The notes: a model not told the origin generated them from the sequence alone. 64,000 nt of DNA from Clarkia xantiana subsp. parviflora (GCA_036873135.1 JAPTYO010000007.1:20690763-20754762), one strand, 5' to 3'; counted from the first letter of the stretch, positions 23,867 to 36,667 are shown. Numbers and translations: made by a program.

Positions 23867-24450
23867 GTTTGTTTGTTTCTCCTCTGCATTTAAATTGATC
23901 AGCATAAAAATTAACACTTAGAAGAAGATCATAACGGGATGAATAAAGTAAAGTTCTGAATAAAGTAAGTCAAGAGGTGATCTTTCGTCAACTAATTTCT
24001 CAGTAATTTATTTATAAACAAGAAATTAAGGTAGATTAATTATACTGGAAATGAATTGCTGCATGCATACATTTGACTACTCTCGATAAGAATAAATGCA
24101 GAGTCTTAATGTTGATTCAATCACAGCAATCACTACCCAGGGACGGAGCTGTTAGGGTCCACGGCCAACTGCGACCAGAACTATTAGTAACTAACAGTAG
24201 TGTACTACCACAAGATTTCGATGCCTACCGCTGTTACTTCCTCGAATGGAAGAGGTTTAATCTATTAAAGCTGTCAATAAACAAACACCTATTATCTTGT
24301 ACTTGGAGCTGCAGCAGAACCAAAATTCTAATCAGCCCAAACTTTCCACCTAAGACCAGATCCAAGCAGAAGCAAGAGAGGAGGTATCCAAAACCGATCA
24401 CATCGAGCCTGCGACTTGTTACTTAATCCTATATAGGGTTAATACATAGT
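23867..24450 (-). promoter_or_regulatory. Upstream region of gene B, homologous to that of gene D
   Basis: Contains the shared MATH-CC module, and from about 24205 a stretch also found at 37215-37430 upstream of D1 (GAGCTGCAGCAGAACCAAAA, ACTTTCCACCTAA). B and D therefore share at least 500 bases of 5' flank, and the copia LTR sits beyond this shared block in D. The long plus-strand frame at 24073-24426 is not expected to be a gene. Confidence 0.55.
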
Positions 24451-24553
24451 TTGGTTACTTATGTTTCTCGGTGTGATCGTTTGGTTCGATATGATCGGTC
24501 TTGGATACCTCTTGACGATCACATCGAGCCTGCGACTTGTTACTTAATCCTAT
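24395..24553. repeat. 38-bp direct repeat pair
   Basis: CGATCACATCGAGCCTGCGA and the following 18 bases occur at 24395-24432 and again at 24516-24553. A nearby inverted GATCGGTCTTGGATACC pairs with GGTATCCAAAACCGATC, so the locus can also fold. It is probably a rearranged small element. Confidence 0.7.
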
Positions 24554-25084
24554 TATCCAAGACCGCAGCACCTCCTCTCTTGTTACTTAATCCTATTTTA
24601 TAATTCTTATTCACAGTTCTCACCATTCAATCGGTCTAAATCGTCAATTCAATATTGATCATTAATCTAAATATATGATCCATCGACATCTCTTTCTTTT
24701 TTACGTTTCTCTAACTTTAAATCTAAAGTGACAAAAAAACTCTAAAATCAAATTTCAAATTCCTTTGACTCGCCAATTCTTCCGACGAAACCTCAACAAT
24801 TGTTGCTTGCGACGACCGAGGTGACTACCGATAGATCCATATCTTTTATTAAAAATATGTTATATGCTATCAATTAATAATTCATATTTACTATTTTCGT
24901 AATCCTTTTGCATAATTTTATATACGTAGATTTATACATTTCAATATTTCATTACGGATGTTATTTTAGCATATAGGTAGAAACTTACATTTCTACGTTT
25001 CGTATTTACGACTCTACCTACCATTTTCCGTCTCAATGTAGAAATTCGTTTTTAACTGCATAGAGTCCAGAAACTTATAGAAGG
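24554..25084. other. Spacer, nothing recognised
   Basis: Unique-looking AT-rich DNA without a reading frame of interest or paired repeats. Confidence 0.4.
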
Positions 25085-25130
25085 GTATTCGACCTTCATA
25101 ATTCAGCGCTCTCGACCACTAGACCACCAC
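25085..25130 (-). repeat. SINE fragment
   Basis: On the minus strand the wording GGTGGTCTAGTGGTCGAGAG followed by GGTCGAATACCC matches the box A and box B of the SINE at 13965-14125. Only the tRNA-like head is recognisable. Confidence 0.5.
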
Positions 25131-25139
25131 TGCTAACTA

Positions 25140-25670
25140 GATAGTTGACACGTGAATTGAATTGCAAAGTTAAGAATTTCTTTATAAAATTTTGGTATGT
25201 TGTTAAATTTAAAAGGGAAAAGTAAGTAAAACATGCAACATGTTTGAAAAAGATAGTTTTATGGACCAATTTGGGAAAAGTATGTAAAACATGCAACATG
25301 TTTGAAAAAGATAGTTTTATGGACACGTGCGGATCACGTTTTTAAAAAATATTAATTATTATTATTATTATCTACATCCACAATTAATAATCATTGTTAT
25401 GTATAAATTAATTGATTTTTTAATTAATTTTTTTTTATTTCTAAAAATGTGTTTCGCACGTGTCCACTTAATGAGACTATTGATAACAAGTGGACGGTAT
25501 GTCATTTTACCATCTTTTGTAAGCTTGTTGTACATTTTAAAACATTTTGGTACATAAAACCATCTTTTTCAAACATGTTGTACGTTTTAAAATATATTGG
25601 TCCATAAAACAATCTTTTTCAAACATGTTGCATGTTTTACATACTTTTCCCAATTTAAAATTGATATTAC
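25140..25670. mobile_element. Foldback element with duplicated arms
   Basis: ACATGCAACATGTTTGAAAA occurs twice in direct order (about 25232 and 25292) and twice inverted on the right (about 25570 and 25617, as TTTTTCAAACATGTTGyA). The centre contains CACGTGCGGATCACG opposed to TTCGCACGTGTCC. The ends and TSD were not resolved. Confidence 0.65.
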
Positions 25671-25720
25671 AAAAAAAAAATTATTAAACATACGCGTTGT
25701 GGTATATATATATATATATA

Positions 25721-28700
25721 CTAGCCACTCACCCCGCGCACCGCGCGGGAGATAAATTCAGAAAAAAAATTAAGATTACAAAAATTAAGTTAAGTAGTGA
25801 AATAATTAACATTATATATTATTTTTATAAGAAGTATAACTAATATAATATAAAACTTAAAATTTTAACATTAAATCATTTTTATTTTTGATATTTGTTT
25901 ACTAATTTTAAGTTATTTTTGCTTAGATTGTTTAATATGAACCTATTAATTATTTAACCGAGAATATAAGATTAAATAATATGCTTGAATTATTCACCTG
26001 GATCCCAATATGAATGGTAATCTTTGGTCTTTTCATGATGATGTTCTCCACGTCTTGATCACGATATTAAGGGTGTATGGCTTAAACTGTTGTACATGAC
26101 TTAACTACAAAAAAAAAAAAAAAAAAATGGAAAATCGTTCAAATAATCACTAAGTAGAACAATAAAAACATGTAACTTTGAATGAACTTTATTTTTGACC
26201 ACTTGAATGAACTATTTGAAAGAATCAAATCCTTTAGTATATATCATATATCAACTAAATGGTTAATCAAAAAAAAAATATATATATCAACTAAATGTCT
26301 AAAATCAGTGAAGGCTCTCACCTCACGGAAATTGGCTTTGCCGACTGCGGAGGGGGGATTTGACTTTGTCCTCCTAAATATATATTTTATGCACAATATT
26401 TATAAAATAATATTGTTCCTAGTTACAGAATATTGTAGGTTATCAAGGTTCTCGTACATAACTATTCGAAGCCATAATATATGGACATAACTATGTACAT
26501 TATTGTGAATCACAATCGTTCATCACCAACGTGGGAGATTATTTTTATTTATATATGTATAAAGTTTTTTTTTTAAATCTATTATAAATTTACAATTATT
26601 TAATATTTTATATCTAAATTTGTAGAGTACTATATAATTTTTTTTTTGGCCAAAAGAGTACTATATAATTAAGAAACGGTAATTGAAAGAAAACTAATGT
26701 ACATAGTCACTCAAAGAGTTTGAATTTTAGAAGTGAATACATCGTAAATTAAGATTCAATCCACAATAAAAAAAAAATATTATATTTATTGGTAGGGATT
26801 AATTAGTATATTTTGATATGTTGTGTTTCACATAGGTGGCGAATTAGGTGGCAGCTTTAGAAGGTTTCATTAAAATAAATTATAATGTGAGATGAATTAT
26901 TAGATGGAGTGTGGTTATGTTATGAAATCAACCTTAATATTCGTATATAAATCATAATGATGAATGTCAACTCAACCACTTTGAAAATTTGGCCAAAAAA
27001 ACCACTTTGGAAAGAAATACAATTGTATATAATAAATTTTTTTATAAAATAATCTGAGAATCGTAAAAAAAGCAATTATACAAACCTAATTATTTGAAAA
27101 TTCTTGAATTCTCCCGAACTAATACCTACACCAGTTAATACATACATTAATTAGATAGTGAAATAGAGAAAGCATAAGAATTAAGCTCTAATCTTTTATC
27201 TCTCCCGCATATCATGCATGTGCTGCCACTATTATATGTATTGGTCTCTCATGCATGCAGTCACATCTATAAATATCATCTCGGATCTGATTCTTATATA
27301 TAATATAATAGTATACCTTTCGTAAAATATAGGTAGTTATGCTAACAACTTGTGCATCTCTATTGATATCGTTGTTTGGTACACTGACCAGTGAGAAAAT
27401 TAGTATACAAAATCACAGTTAACGTGAGAAAATTAGTATACAAAATCGAAGTTGACTCCATTATCAATCAAAAGAAGATCAAAACTTTTCAGGTCGTCCA
27501 AAACTCGCTAAAATTAAAAATATCAATCGAAGCTAACTTATGGTTTGATTAGAGAACACTTTGTATTGAGTAGAGGGAGTAGAATAATCATCTTCCTCTT
27601 GACTGAATAACTTCCAAATGTAGGCCTAGCTTGAGATTTGTTAAAAGTTCATTGACATACTGCTTTCACCTTCTTTTGGTGCACAATTATGTAGTACACC
27701 GTGTAAATCATATATATAATTTGTATCAAATTAACATGAAAAAAAGATGACGTAATTTAGAAGAGCTAATGTTATATTTACCGATTCTCTTAATAAGGCA
27801 GTCGTCGTAGAAGCGCTTTGGAGTCGTCGTTCTAATGTTAATGTCCACATTGTAGGCTTGTTGTTGGAAACTGAATTTTTATCAATCTTCACAAACCAAA
27901 AATCCGAGGTTAGAATTGCTAGTGTCGTTTTTACGGTGAAGCTCGATCCGGATAATACTTTCCCGGCGTTGGCCCTCTTTTTGCGGCACCGCTAACACAT
28001 ATCTTCTTCAATTTGTCCAAATTTTAAAAAAATGAATAAAACCTCTGGACGAAGAGCTTGTCGAGTAACATTTTGAAGTTGGAATGCCTGATTTCATTAG
28101 TATTTTCCTGATTAGTAAACTGCAAATATATATGTTGATTTAAGATTTTTTAAGCATGGAAAAAATAATGGGCATAAGAAAGCACAATAAACTTTTTGCC
28201 GTTATGAACTTATTTATTTTGAAGGAGCAGCTCGATGAAATTGACATGCTGTAAGAAAAAGAATAGGTGGGTTATTGATACATAATACTGAAAGCATATA
28301 ATGTGGATAAACTACATGGTTGAATTATCATCACCTGATACCATCGCAGGTTAGCACCATCTTGAACCCTAATTAAATAAATGGTCTTACAAAACATTCA
28401 AATAAAACATGTAATTGAACCGAACGTGATAGCACTGACCATATTATTATATGACAACGAATCACGATCACCCACTCCTTAAAACACATCCAAACCCTTG
28501 TAGATGTTATTGAACTCCTCCTGCAGAATGTCTTCATCGGTGAGAGGCTAAATATATAGTTTATATAGATAGTATAGAAATTATTTTTTACTATGTGAAA
28601 TCTTTTTAAATAATATAAATTTTTAGTATGGAATTTTTTTTTACTATATGAAATATTCTTAAATAATATAATTTTCTTTCTCAATTCGTGATTTATTTTT

Positions 28701-29145
28701 TCCAATTTGTGAATCGTTAAATATTTTATTTGATTAACTAATATAAGTTTCTTAATATGTGAACTTATTTTATTCGAGCTACTCCTTCAATATAAATATA
28801 TTGAATATGGGAATAAATATTTTGTGAATGAACGATTCAAGCTTTCCTTATATATACGTTGGAATTTTATTTTTTATTTATTATGACATTGCTTACGTGG
28901 CGGCCTACGGTTTTCCGGAACCAAACTGTATAGATTTACTATTTAAAAGGAAACTTTTAATTAATTTGTTTCTTTAAATTGCGTAGAGACCAAATTAGGA
29001 GATAAAAATACTTCTTAATTTTCAATCAACCAATATTATGTATCTAAATTTAGAGAACCCATATTAAATTAGGAAATACTGACTGGACAAACTGTCCACG
29101 TGTCAGCCAGAGGGCTTCCGGTACCGAATTAATATAATATAGTAG

Positions 29146-29146
<1 letters not shown>
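25721..29146 (-). mobile_element. Non-autonomous Helitron 1
   Basis: On the minus strand it begins TCTACTATATTATATT (right edge 29146) and ends with a GC-rich hairpin (stem CCCGCGC/GCGCGGG, loop ACC) 11 bases before a terminal CTAG (left edge 25721). It lies between A (25720) and T (29147), as Helitrons do, with no TSD. The right 250 bases match the Helitron ends at 41511 and 56593. No Rep or helicase domain is present. The interior is AT-rich with a GC-richer piece at 27800-27995 that I could not identify, possibly captured. Confidence 0.85.
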
Positions 29147-29176
<30 letters not shown>

Positions 29177-29855
29177 AGTTGGTTTGTTGTCAGAATTCAA
29201 TATTAAAATTTATTATATTAAATTTATCATATGAAATACTTTACTAACGTCAAATAATAGTTGTTTACGATTAAATGAATTATACAGCTCTAATAGGTAA
29301 GATCAATAATTAACATAGAAATAGTTTTCATACACACTCGGGTATATATATATATATTCTGAAATATATATATGCATAAAAATCTGTATTTTTTATGTGT
29401 GTTGTGTACATGGTATATTTGTACACAGTTTTGAAATTCAACTGATCTGAATAGATAGATTATATATATAATTATGAATGGTATGAAACTTATTAAAAAT
29501 GAAAAAAAATGACGTGGACCAATTAATAAAGACAATATGAAAGATAAAGTTATTTTAAAAATATACTTGACATGATAATGTAAATTCTATACAAATAATA
29601 TTATACATAGATTTAGATAGATTATAAAATAATAAATATCAAGCTATATTTTATTTTTAATTTCATTATTAATATTTTATAGTTGGAATTATTTTATTTT
29701 ATTTTATTTTAGTAATTGGAAGAAATAAAACGTTATAAAATATGAAATATTTCACAATATGTGAAGAGAAAACTTACTGCTAAACATTTGAAATTGTTAT
29801 GTCATATATATTAAAAACAAAATTCGATATAGATGAATCATATATAACTCCATTT
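29147..29855. other. AT-rich spacer 3' of gene C
   Basis: A (TA)n run at 29147-29172 and AT-rich DNA. The end at about 29780-29855 matches the 3' flanks of other MATH-CC genes. Confidence 0.4.
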
Positions 29856-31160
29856 TCAACCCTTAGCAAAATATAGTTTCAATGATGACCAAGCGGCGCT
29901 AGATTGTGACATTCTTTCCTCGGCTATTATCTTCCTCTCCTCAGCTTCTCTTAGTTTCTTCTCTTGGGCTGTGTACTCAGTTTTTTTTGCCTCCGACTCT
30001 TTCATCAATGTCTCCCAATCTGAGAGTAAATTGGCTTTGCTAGATTTAGCTTCCTCCATTTTTTTCTTAAATTCTTCCTCTTTCTCGATTAAATATTCCA
30101 AACGACGCTTGTTAGAAACATGAGTCTGTTGCATCTTCTTCAAGGAATGAAACATCTTATCATTTGCTAACTTGTGGAGCTCGTATTCTGATTTTTCATG
30201 TTCAAACGTTAAGAAATCTGTAACAAAATCATCAAACTTACTCCAAAATAACTGAACTGCCTTTTGTTCTTCAGAAGATAACCCGATTTCAGCTCGGCTT
30301 AGAGTCTCTAATGATTTGACCAACCTATCTCGGGTGTTCAACTTAAAGCTATCAGAGAGGCACTCTCCAAGTGACTTCTTGGCCATCTCCACCTCTTCCA
30401 AGCTCGGAACTTCAGTTTTAATGCCACCATTAGCACTCGAACCCGCAGAGTCTCGACCTTGAGCAGCATTAGTAAAGAACTTGTCCATATTGCTTAAAAA
30501 TATCTCCAGCATAACAGTAGGAGGAGAAACATTAAGAACCTCAATCTCAGCTTCCACAACTAGACTGTCGTTAACTAGATATCCTTTGCTACTATCGTGA
30601 AGTTCGGTCAGACTCTTAACTGATGACCGCCCCCGGGAACTTCGTCATCGAGCTGTAAACTTATGGTGACACTCTGCAATGATCATAATGATTAATTGTT
30701 GCAACGCATTATTGATCAAATCTATGCAACTATAAATATTTTCAAAAGAGCAAAATGGGACGTTCGTTTTATTTTTAAAACCTACTTACATACTTACCTT
30801 TGTTGGATGAATCGTGATCATCACGAAGCTGATTAACTACAATCAAGCTATACTTGGTGTCTATGCTCCATCCATTAGGTAAGCTCCCATTGTTTGCAAA
30901 CTCCAAGTACAGTGACGGGTAATCAACACCATCGCCCTTCGGATTTAGTATTATCCACCTGCTCAGTCAAAATACACAAGTGAATTAGTGAATAAAGTAA
31001 TTAGAACCAAATCATAATGTATTCTAAAACTAAAATCATGAGCTTCAATGTGTATATACCAGTTGCACCCTCCGACAGTAAAAAAATCCGAGTATATTAA
31101 CGTCTCGGATTTTCGTTCAGAAAAATTGTCGATTCTCCAGCTGAATTTTCCAGAAGCCAT
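29856..31160 (-). pseudogene. MATH plus coiled-coil gene C with one premature stop
   Basis: Same exon plan as A and B (31160-31060, 30958-30798, 30673-29856), with proper splice borders and an open frame except for one TGA at 30645-30647, codon 97, nine codons into exon 3. Paralogues have CAA or a similar codon in this part of the MATH domain. Downstream the frame is uninterrupted to LKLYFAKG. Translation would give a 96-residue piece lacking the end of the MATH domain and the whole coiled coil. The gene is otherwise well preserved, so loss is recent, or one allele is null. An internal ATG restart would give only a linker plus coiled-coil protein. Confidence 0.88.
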
Positions 31161-31490
31161 GTTTGTTTCTTTCTCCTCTACAGTCAACTTGATCAGCCTA
31201 AGTTACACTTGGAAGAAGATCATAACGGAAGTCAAGATCGGGATGAATAAAGTAAAGTTCTGAATAAAGGAAGACAAGACGTGATCCGTCAACTAATTTC
31301 TCAGTAATTTATAAACAATAAATTAGGGTAGAGATTATACTGGAAATTAATGAAATAAATTGCTGCAAGCATGCACCGAGTCAGCAAACATTGGACTACC
31401 CATGAGAATAAATGCAGAGTCGATTCAATTACCGCACAACTACCGAGAGGAAGACAGACGGACGACACACGATTATTGCAGACGGAGCGT
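31161..31490 (-). promoter_or_regulatory. Upstream module of gene C
   Basis: Contains the shared MATH-CC upstream words (GCTGCAAGCATGCA, AATAAATGCAGAGTCGATTC). It ends where the segmental duplication begins. Confidence 0.5.
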
Positions 31491-31679
31491 GAAACAGATC
31501 AATCGACTATTGGATTCCGACATTCCGAATGGCATGCTGTAAATATCAGCAACATTTATGGCATTAATTATTTGTCGCACAAATCGGATTAATTGGAACA
31601 TAGAGTCGGAATCTCTATCTTTTTCCAAAAAAAATATGTTTGAAACATGCATCATAGTAAACTTTTGAGTTTTCGTACA

Positions 31680-31850
31680 CTAAAAATGTGAAAAAAAAAA
31701 AACTGTAAAATTTCAATAATGCATGACAATAATCTCTTTCCATTTTAAGAACAATCATTACTTGACATATGTCACTTGACAACTTTCTATGAATTTTTCA
31801 CTAAAATTTTCACACTTTAAAGATTTATTCTAATTATAAATCAAGTTGAG
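31680..31850. mobile_element. Degraded MITE
   Basis: AATGTGAAAA and TTTTCACACTTTAAAGATTT at the two ends are inverse and resemble the MITEs near 10.62 and 35.1 kb. It is present in both duplication copies (second at about 49520-49680), so it predates the duplication. Ends are approximate. Confidence 0.4.
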
Positions 31851-32403
31851 ATATATACTTTCATTTAGTATATTTGACGGGTCACATTAGGATGATTTTT
31901 ATTATTATTTTCGTATTGCACACTAGTAGGGTTACAGGTTGAAACCGGTGTGATACAAATAATATGAAAGATTTCAAAACCAAAGTATTAAAGTAATACA
32001 CTCATACAAAAGTCTTTTGTGTTGTGATACTTATAAGATAAAATGAATGATGTTTATTCTCATATACAATAACTATTTATAAATGGTGATATAATCTTAA
32101 GAAGCAATGATAATCTACATAATTTCGGAGAGCAAGATAATACCTCGATTTAAGTAATAAGTAATATTTAGAATATTCATAAAATATATTTCATAGCACT
32201 ACTCCGTGTGGGTTTGTAAAGACGTGTCTCGTTAAAATCCTACTAAAACAATTTTAGATGTGATCCACGCCGGTTCAAGTGCATGTAGAGAATGAAATAA
32301 AAATTCGGTGAATGAAAAAGAATACACAATTGTGGTTCATTCTGTAAGTAAGTTGTATCGTTAAGAATCATACTCGGAGACCTATATGTTGTGATATTTT
32401 ATT

Positions 32404-33237
32404 GGGTTAAGAACACAGGAAGGGGCCTGAATTTTGGCCCATGTTGACGGGAGAGGTCTGGATGTTCAAACGTTAATATTAATGGTTTGAATTTTCAACT
32501 TTGTTGATATAGGAGGTCTACGTCAATTTTTACCGTTAAAACTAACGGAATTTGGTCACATGCTTGGCATGTGACCGAAAATAAACTTAAATCCCGAAAA
32601 AGTCCTCCGACCAAAGTGTGCCCCTCACATGCTTGACCTGAAAAGACGAAAATGCCCTTAAAGCCACCACGGCTCCGACAACCGCCAACCGGCGACCACC
32701 ACCCCAGCTTCGGCGATCACCACCCAACTCCGGCGACCACCACACAACTCCGGCGACCGCCACCACGACTCCGATTGGGCCCAAATTGGAGCTACCCCCC
32801 GATTGGCCCGATCAGAGCTTTTTTTGCCCGATTGGGGCCGGTAGCTCCGGTTTGGGCCCAATCAGAGCCGTGGTGGCGGTCGCCGGAGTTGGGTGGTGGT
32901 CGCCGGAGCTGAGGTGGTGGCCGCCGGAGCCGGGTGGTGGTCGCCGGAGTCGGGGTGGCGGTGGCCGGAGCCGTGGTGGCTTTAAAGGCATAATTAGTGG
33001 GCATTGGTATTTTAGACATTTCATATTTCATTAATTTAAACAGCTAAATTGTTACAATAATTGCAAATGGGTAATTCTGACATTTCACGTGGTTCTTTTA
33101 AATTTAACAGAAAATTTGGACGGAAAACCGAAAAACAACAAACATGATAATTCAGACCCTTAATATCAACATTTGAACATTCAGACATTTTCCGTCAACA
33201 TAGGCAATTATTCAGACCCTTCTTGTGTTCTTAACCC
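32404..33237. mobile_element. Mutator-like element with GC-rich palindromic core
   Basis: An 834-bp element with terminal inverted repeats beginning GGGTTAAGAACACAGGAAGG and an exact 9-bp TSD TATTTTATT (32395-32403 and 33238-33246). The centre (about 32650-32990) is a GC-rich inverted repeat, GCCACCACGGCTCCG to CGGAGCCGTGGTGGC, built of short repeats of the type CTCCGGCGACCACCAC. Long open frames there on both strands follow from the repeat composition and are not genes. The orthologous copy is at 51306-52694. Confidence 0.92.
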
Positions 33238-33629
33238 TATTTTATTTTCTATGATATTATATATATAGATATTATAAATAGATTATAAAATTATAAATAT
33301 CAAGTTTTAGTTAATTGTATATTCACTTTTAATATACATATAATTTATTGTTGCAATTTACTTAAAATAAATAAATTTACATGGATGGTTATTAATTAAA
33401 ATAATCTTAACTGGAAAAGAAAAACGTTATAAAAAACTAAGCGCTACTCCATATGTGTTGTTAAAAACAAAATTTGACATTGATAAGTACATAACTTAGT
33501 TTTAACACTTTAGCCAAAAAAAAATTCATTTTAACACAGAAGGTTGACTTTTGACCAAGCAGAAAAGCCATAGATGAAGAAGAGAAATAGTTGGTTGGTT
33601 CCAAGTGCTGTGTGGGCAGTAGGTATATA

Positions 33630-34405
33630 CTAGGTTGTTAGGATCGAAACCTAAGGATCGTTTTAGGAAATGATCGGATCGTTTGTAGGATCGGATCGTG
33701 GATCGTATGATCTACAAGAATTATAAATTAACATATAATATTTTTTTATGATATAGTATACTATAAAGATTGATGTATATAAATTACTATTTATCAAGTA
33801 AATAAAAACAATAAATAAAAAAGAATTCTTTAATACATGTATCGATTATTAAAATTGTATTCGATATAAAATATTAAATAGTGTTATTCGATCTCTCGAT
33901 CTGTATCTTCAACTTTTGGAAATATATCAAATATAAGAATATCTTAAAATAGTGTAATATTTAACGTAATAAGATTAATTATAGTATACTAATCTAATTC
34001 ATTATTTTTATCTTTTCTTACAAATTATATAAATATAGAAGAAACTGTTATGAGATGATGAATAATTTGTCCCATGAACTTTTAAAATAGCATTAAGATC
34101 ATTTTTAAAGTTGAGAAAATTAAATTTTGCCCCTAAATTAATACTTATATAATAAAGACGTTAATTTACTTAATTCGAAATTGATTCTCGCATTTATCAT
34201 TACTATTGATGATTTTACATTAACTTTAATTGTAGGATCGTTTTACTAAACTAGGGTCGTAGAATCGTAAGATCCTAATATCAGGATCATGATCCTCTAA
34301 GATACTACAAGATTAAGATCCTACAAGGGATCGGGATCGTTTTACTTCACCAGGATCGTAAAGTCGTAAGATCCTAAGATCCGGATCGGGAACCTAACAA
34401 CATTG
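33630..34405. mobile_element. hAT element with 8-bp TSD, copy 1
   Basis: A 776-bp element with terminal repeats CTAGGTTGTTAGGATCG and, inverted, CCTAACAACATTG, flanked by the exact duplication GGTATATA (33622-33629 and 34406-34413). The subterminal regions are rich in GGATCG/CGATCC words. The matching element in copy 2 is 53087-57013, split there by a Helitron. No transposase. Confidence 0.85.
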
Positions 34406-34424
34406 GGTATATATACCGTATAAT

Positions 34425-34981
34425 TAGGGGTGAGCAAATTACCCAGTTGGAACCGGAACCGGACCGGGAACCGGTCATTTGGTAGGTTCCGGGTAGATGT
34501 AAATGGTTCTGGTAAGGTTCTGGGATTAAATTTCAAGAATCGGTATTTTCGGTTCCGGTTCCGGGATAAGTTTTCGGGTACCCAAATACCTGGAACTGGA
34601 ACCGTTATATATATATAAATTAAAAAAACACTAAACATTTAACAAATTTAAAATTGGTTTGTGGAAAATGTTATAATTTTTTTTATGATTCACTTGGTAT
34701 AACATAAATTTCAGTTTCAATTGGCTACCGAAAACCCGGTTCCAACTGGGTATCCAGAACCCGGTTCCAACTAGTACCTAAAATTATATTATTTAGTTTG
34801 AAAATTTGTAACCGGTTCCTTAACGGGTACCCGGAACCGATTGGCTCTTAACGGTTCTGGTACGGTTCCGGTTCCTAAATGTTCTGGTACGGTTCTGGGT
34901 AATAAAGTTAGGAACCGTTTAGTATTGGTCTGGTTCTGGGATACCCTAAAAGTACTGGGTACCCGGAACCGCTCACCCCTA
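34425..34981. mobile_element. hAT element present only in duplication copy 1
   Basis: A 557-bp element with termini TAGGGGTGAGC/GCTCACCCCTA, flanked by CGTATAAT (34417-34424) and AGTATAAT (34982-34989), seven of eight bases identical. Copy 2 has the uninterrupted site CGTATAATATCAATT at 57025, which shows insertion and target duplication. The interior is rich in GGTTCCGG/GGAACCGG words, with no coding capacity. Confidence 0.93.
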
Positions 34982-35111
34982 AGTATAATATCAATTACAT
35001 ATATATTTTTAAAAAAAAGTTTGGACACATAACCAGCACGCTTAATTTACAAGATAACCAGCACACATGATTTGCAACATACCAACGGACTTTTCCTGAT
35101 TTGCTACAAAC

Positions 35112-35231
35112 TGTGAAATTTCCTGTGAAATTTCTATAGAAAGTGATATTGGGTCCCACCAAGCACCAATATATTTGTTCATTTACTTTCTCTTTCTTAC
35201 TTTCTATTGAAATTTCACAAGAAATTTCACA
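35112..35231. mobile_element. Short MITE absent from copy 2
   Basis: Inverted ends TGTGAAATTTCCTGTGAAAT and ATTTCACAAGAAATTTCACA. The whole stretch from about 35096 to 35242 is missing at the corresponding site in copy 2 (about 57135), although the copy 2 junction is not a clean empty site. Confidence 0.65.
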
Positions 35232-35258
35232 TTTTAAAGATTTACTCATAGTAGTATA

Positions 35259-36667
35259 TTAACCCTTTGCAAAATGTAATTTCAATGATGACCAAGCAGC
35301 GGTGGATCGTGACATTCTTTCCTCGGCTATCCTTTTACACTCCTCAGCTTCTTTTAGTTTCTTCTCTTGGGTTGTGTATTCAGATTTTTTTGCCTCAGAC
35401 TCATTCATCAATGTCTTCCAGTCTAAGATTAGAATGGCTTTGCTAGCTCTGGCTTCCTCCATCTTTTTCTTGAATTCTTCTTCTTCCTTAATTGGTTAGA
35501 TCCTCCAACCGCTGCTTATTGTAAAGATGAGTCTGTTGCATCTTCTTTATAGAATGAAACATCTGATCCCTTGATAACTTGTGAAGCTCAGAATTTTCAT
35601 GTTCAAAAGTTAAGAAATCTGAAACAAAATCATCAAACTCACTCCAAAATAACTTAACTGACTGTTGTTCTTCAGAAGATAACCCAATTTCAGCTCGGCT
35701 TAGAGTCTCTAATGATTTAGACAACCTATCCCTAATGTTCAATTTAAAGATATCAGATAGGCACTCTTCAAGTGAGTACTTGGCCATCTCCACCTCTTCC
35801 AAGCTAGGAACTTCAGATTTCATGCCACCATTATTAGCACTCAGCCCTGCAGAGTTTGGACCTTGAGCAACATCAGTAATGAACTTGTCCATATCGCTTA
35901 AAAGTATCTCCAACATAACAGTAGGAGGAGAGACATTAAGAACCTCAATCTCAGCTTCCACAACTAGAGTGTCGTTAACTATATATCCTTTGCTACTATC
36001 GTGAAGTTCGGTTAGACTCATAACTGAGTGCCACCCCCAGTGATCTTGTTGATCTGTAAATTCATTGTTACTCTCTGCAACGATATATATAGTCATATAT
36101 TAGCTAGAGGGGGATGTATGTATGTTTTACTGGATCAAATCTCTACGTACAAAGATCAAAATGATCAATTGTTTCAACGCAATCTCTGTAACTATATGTA
36201 TAAACAATATAATAGAGCAAAATGGGATGTTCATAATATTATTTAAACCTACACATGTAGGTGTGTCATGGGCATCCTGCTACATATATACTCACCCTTC
36301 CTGGTTGAAACATGATCAGGAAGCTGATTCACCACAGTCGAGCTATACTTGGCATCTATGTTCCATCCACTAGGTAAGCTCTCTTTGTTTGCAACTTTCA
36401 TGTACATTGACAGCCAATCAGCATTAAAGCCCTTCGGATAAAGCATTAACACCTGGTCAGTCAGTCCGTCAAAACACACAAGTGAATTAATGGATAAAGG
36501 AATTATATAGGACCAAAATCGTAATCTTCTAAAACTAAAATCATGAGCTTGAATATATATATATACCAGTTGCACCCTCCAACAGTAAAAACATCCGAGT
36601 ATATTATTCTCTCGGATTGTCGTTCAGAAAAATTGTCGATTCTCCAGGTGAGTTTTCCAGAAGCCAT
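35259..36667 (-). pseudogene. MATH plus coiled-coil gene D1 with two frameshifts
   Basis: Family exon plan (36667-36567, 36452-36296, 36074-35259) with good splice borders. Exon 2 is 157 bases instead of 158 because one base is missing just after its acceptor, giving an immediate stop in the expected phase. In exon 3 a 4-base insertion (about 35493-35497) in the codons before the EEEEFKKKMEEA coiled-coil segment ends the frame at 35488. The C-terminal 67 residues remain open in the shifted frame. Both lesions are also in D2, so they predate duplication or were copied by conversion. An altered exon 2 acceptor might repair the first lesion but not the second. Confidence 0.9.

Noticed and set aside
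24073..24426. 117-codon open frame upstream of gene B
   Set aside because: It lies in a block shared with the D upstream region, where the frame is broken; no family resemblance.
32587..33034. Overlapping Pro/Arg- and Gly/Val-rich open frames on both strands
   Set aside because: They follow from the GC-rich inverted repeat of the Mutator-like element, and the copy 2 frames differ by indels, so they are not conserved as protein.
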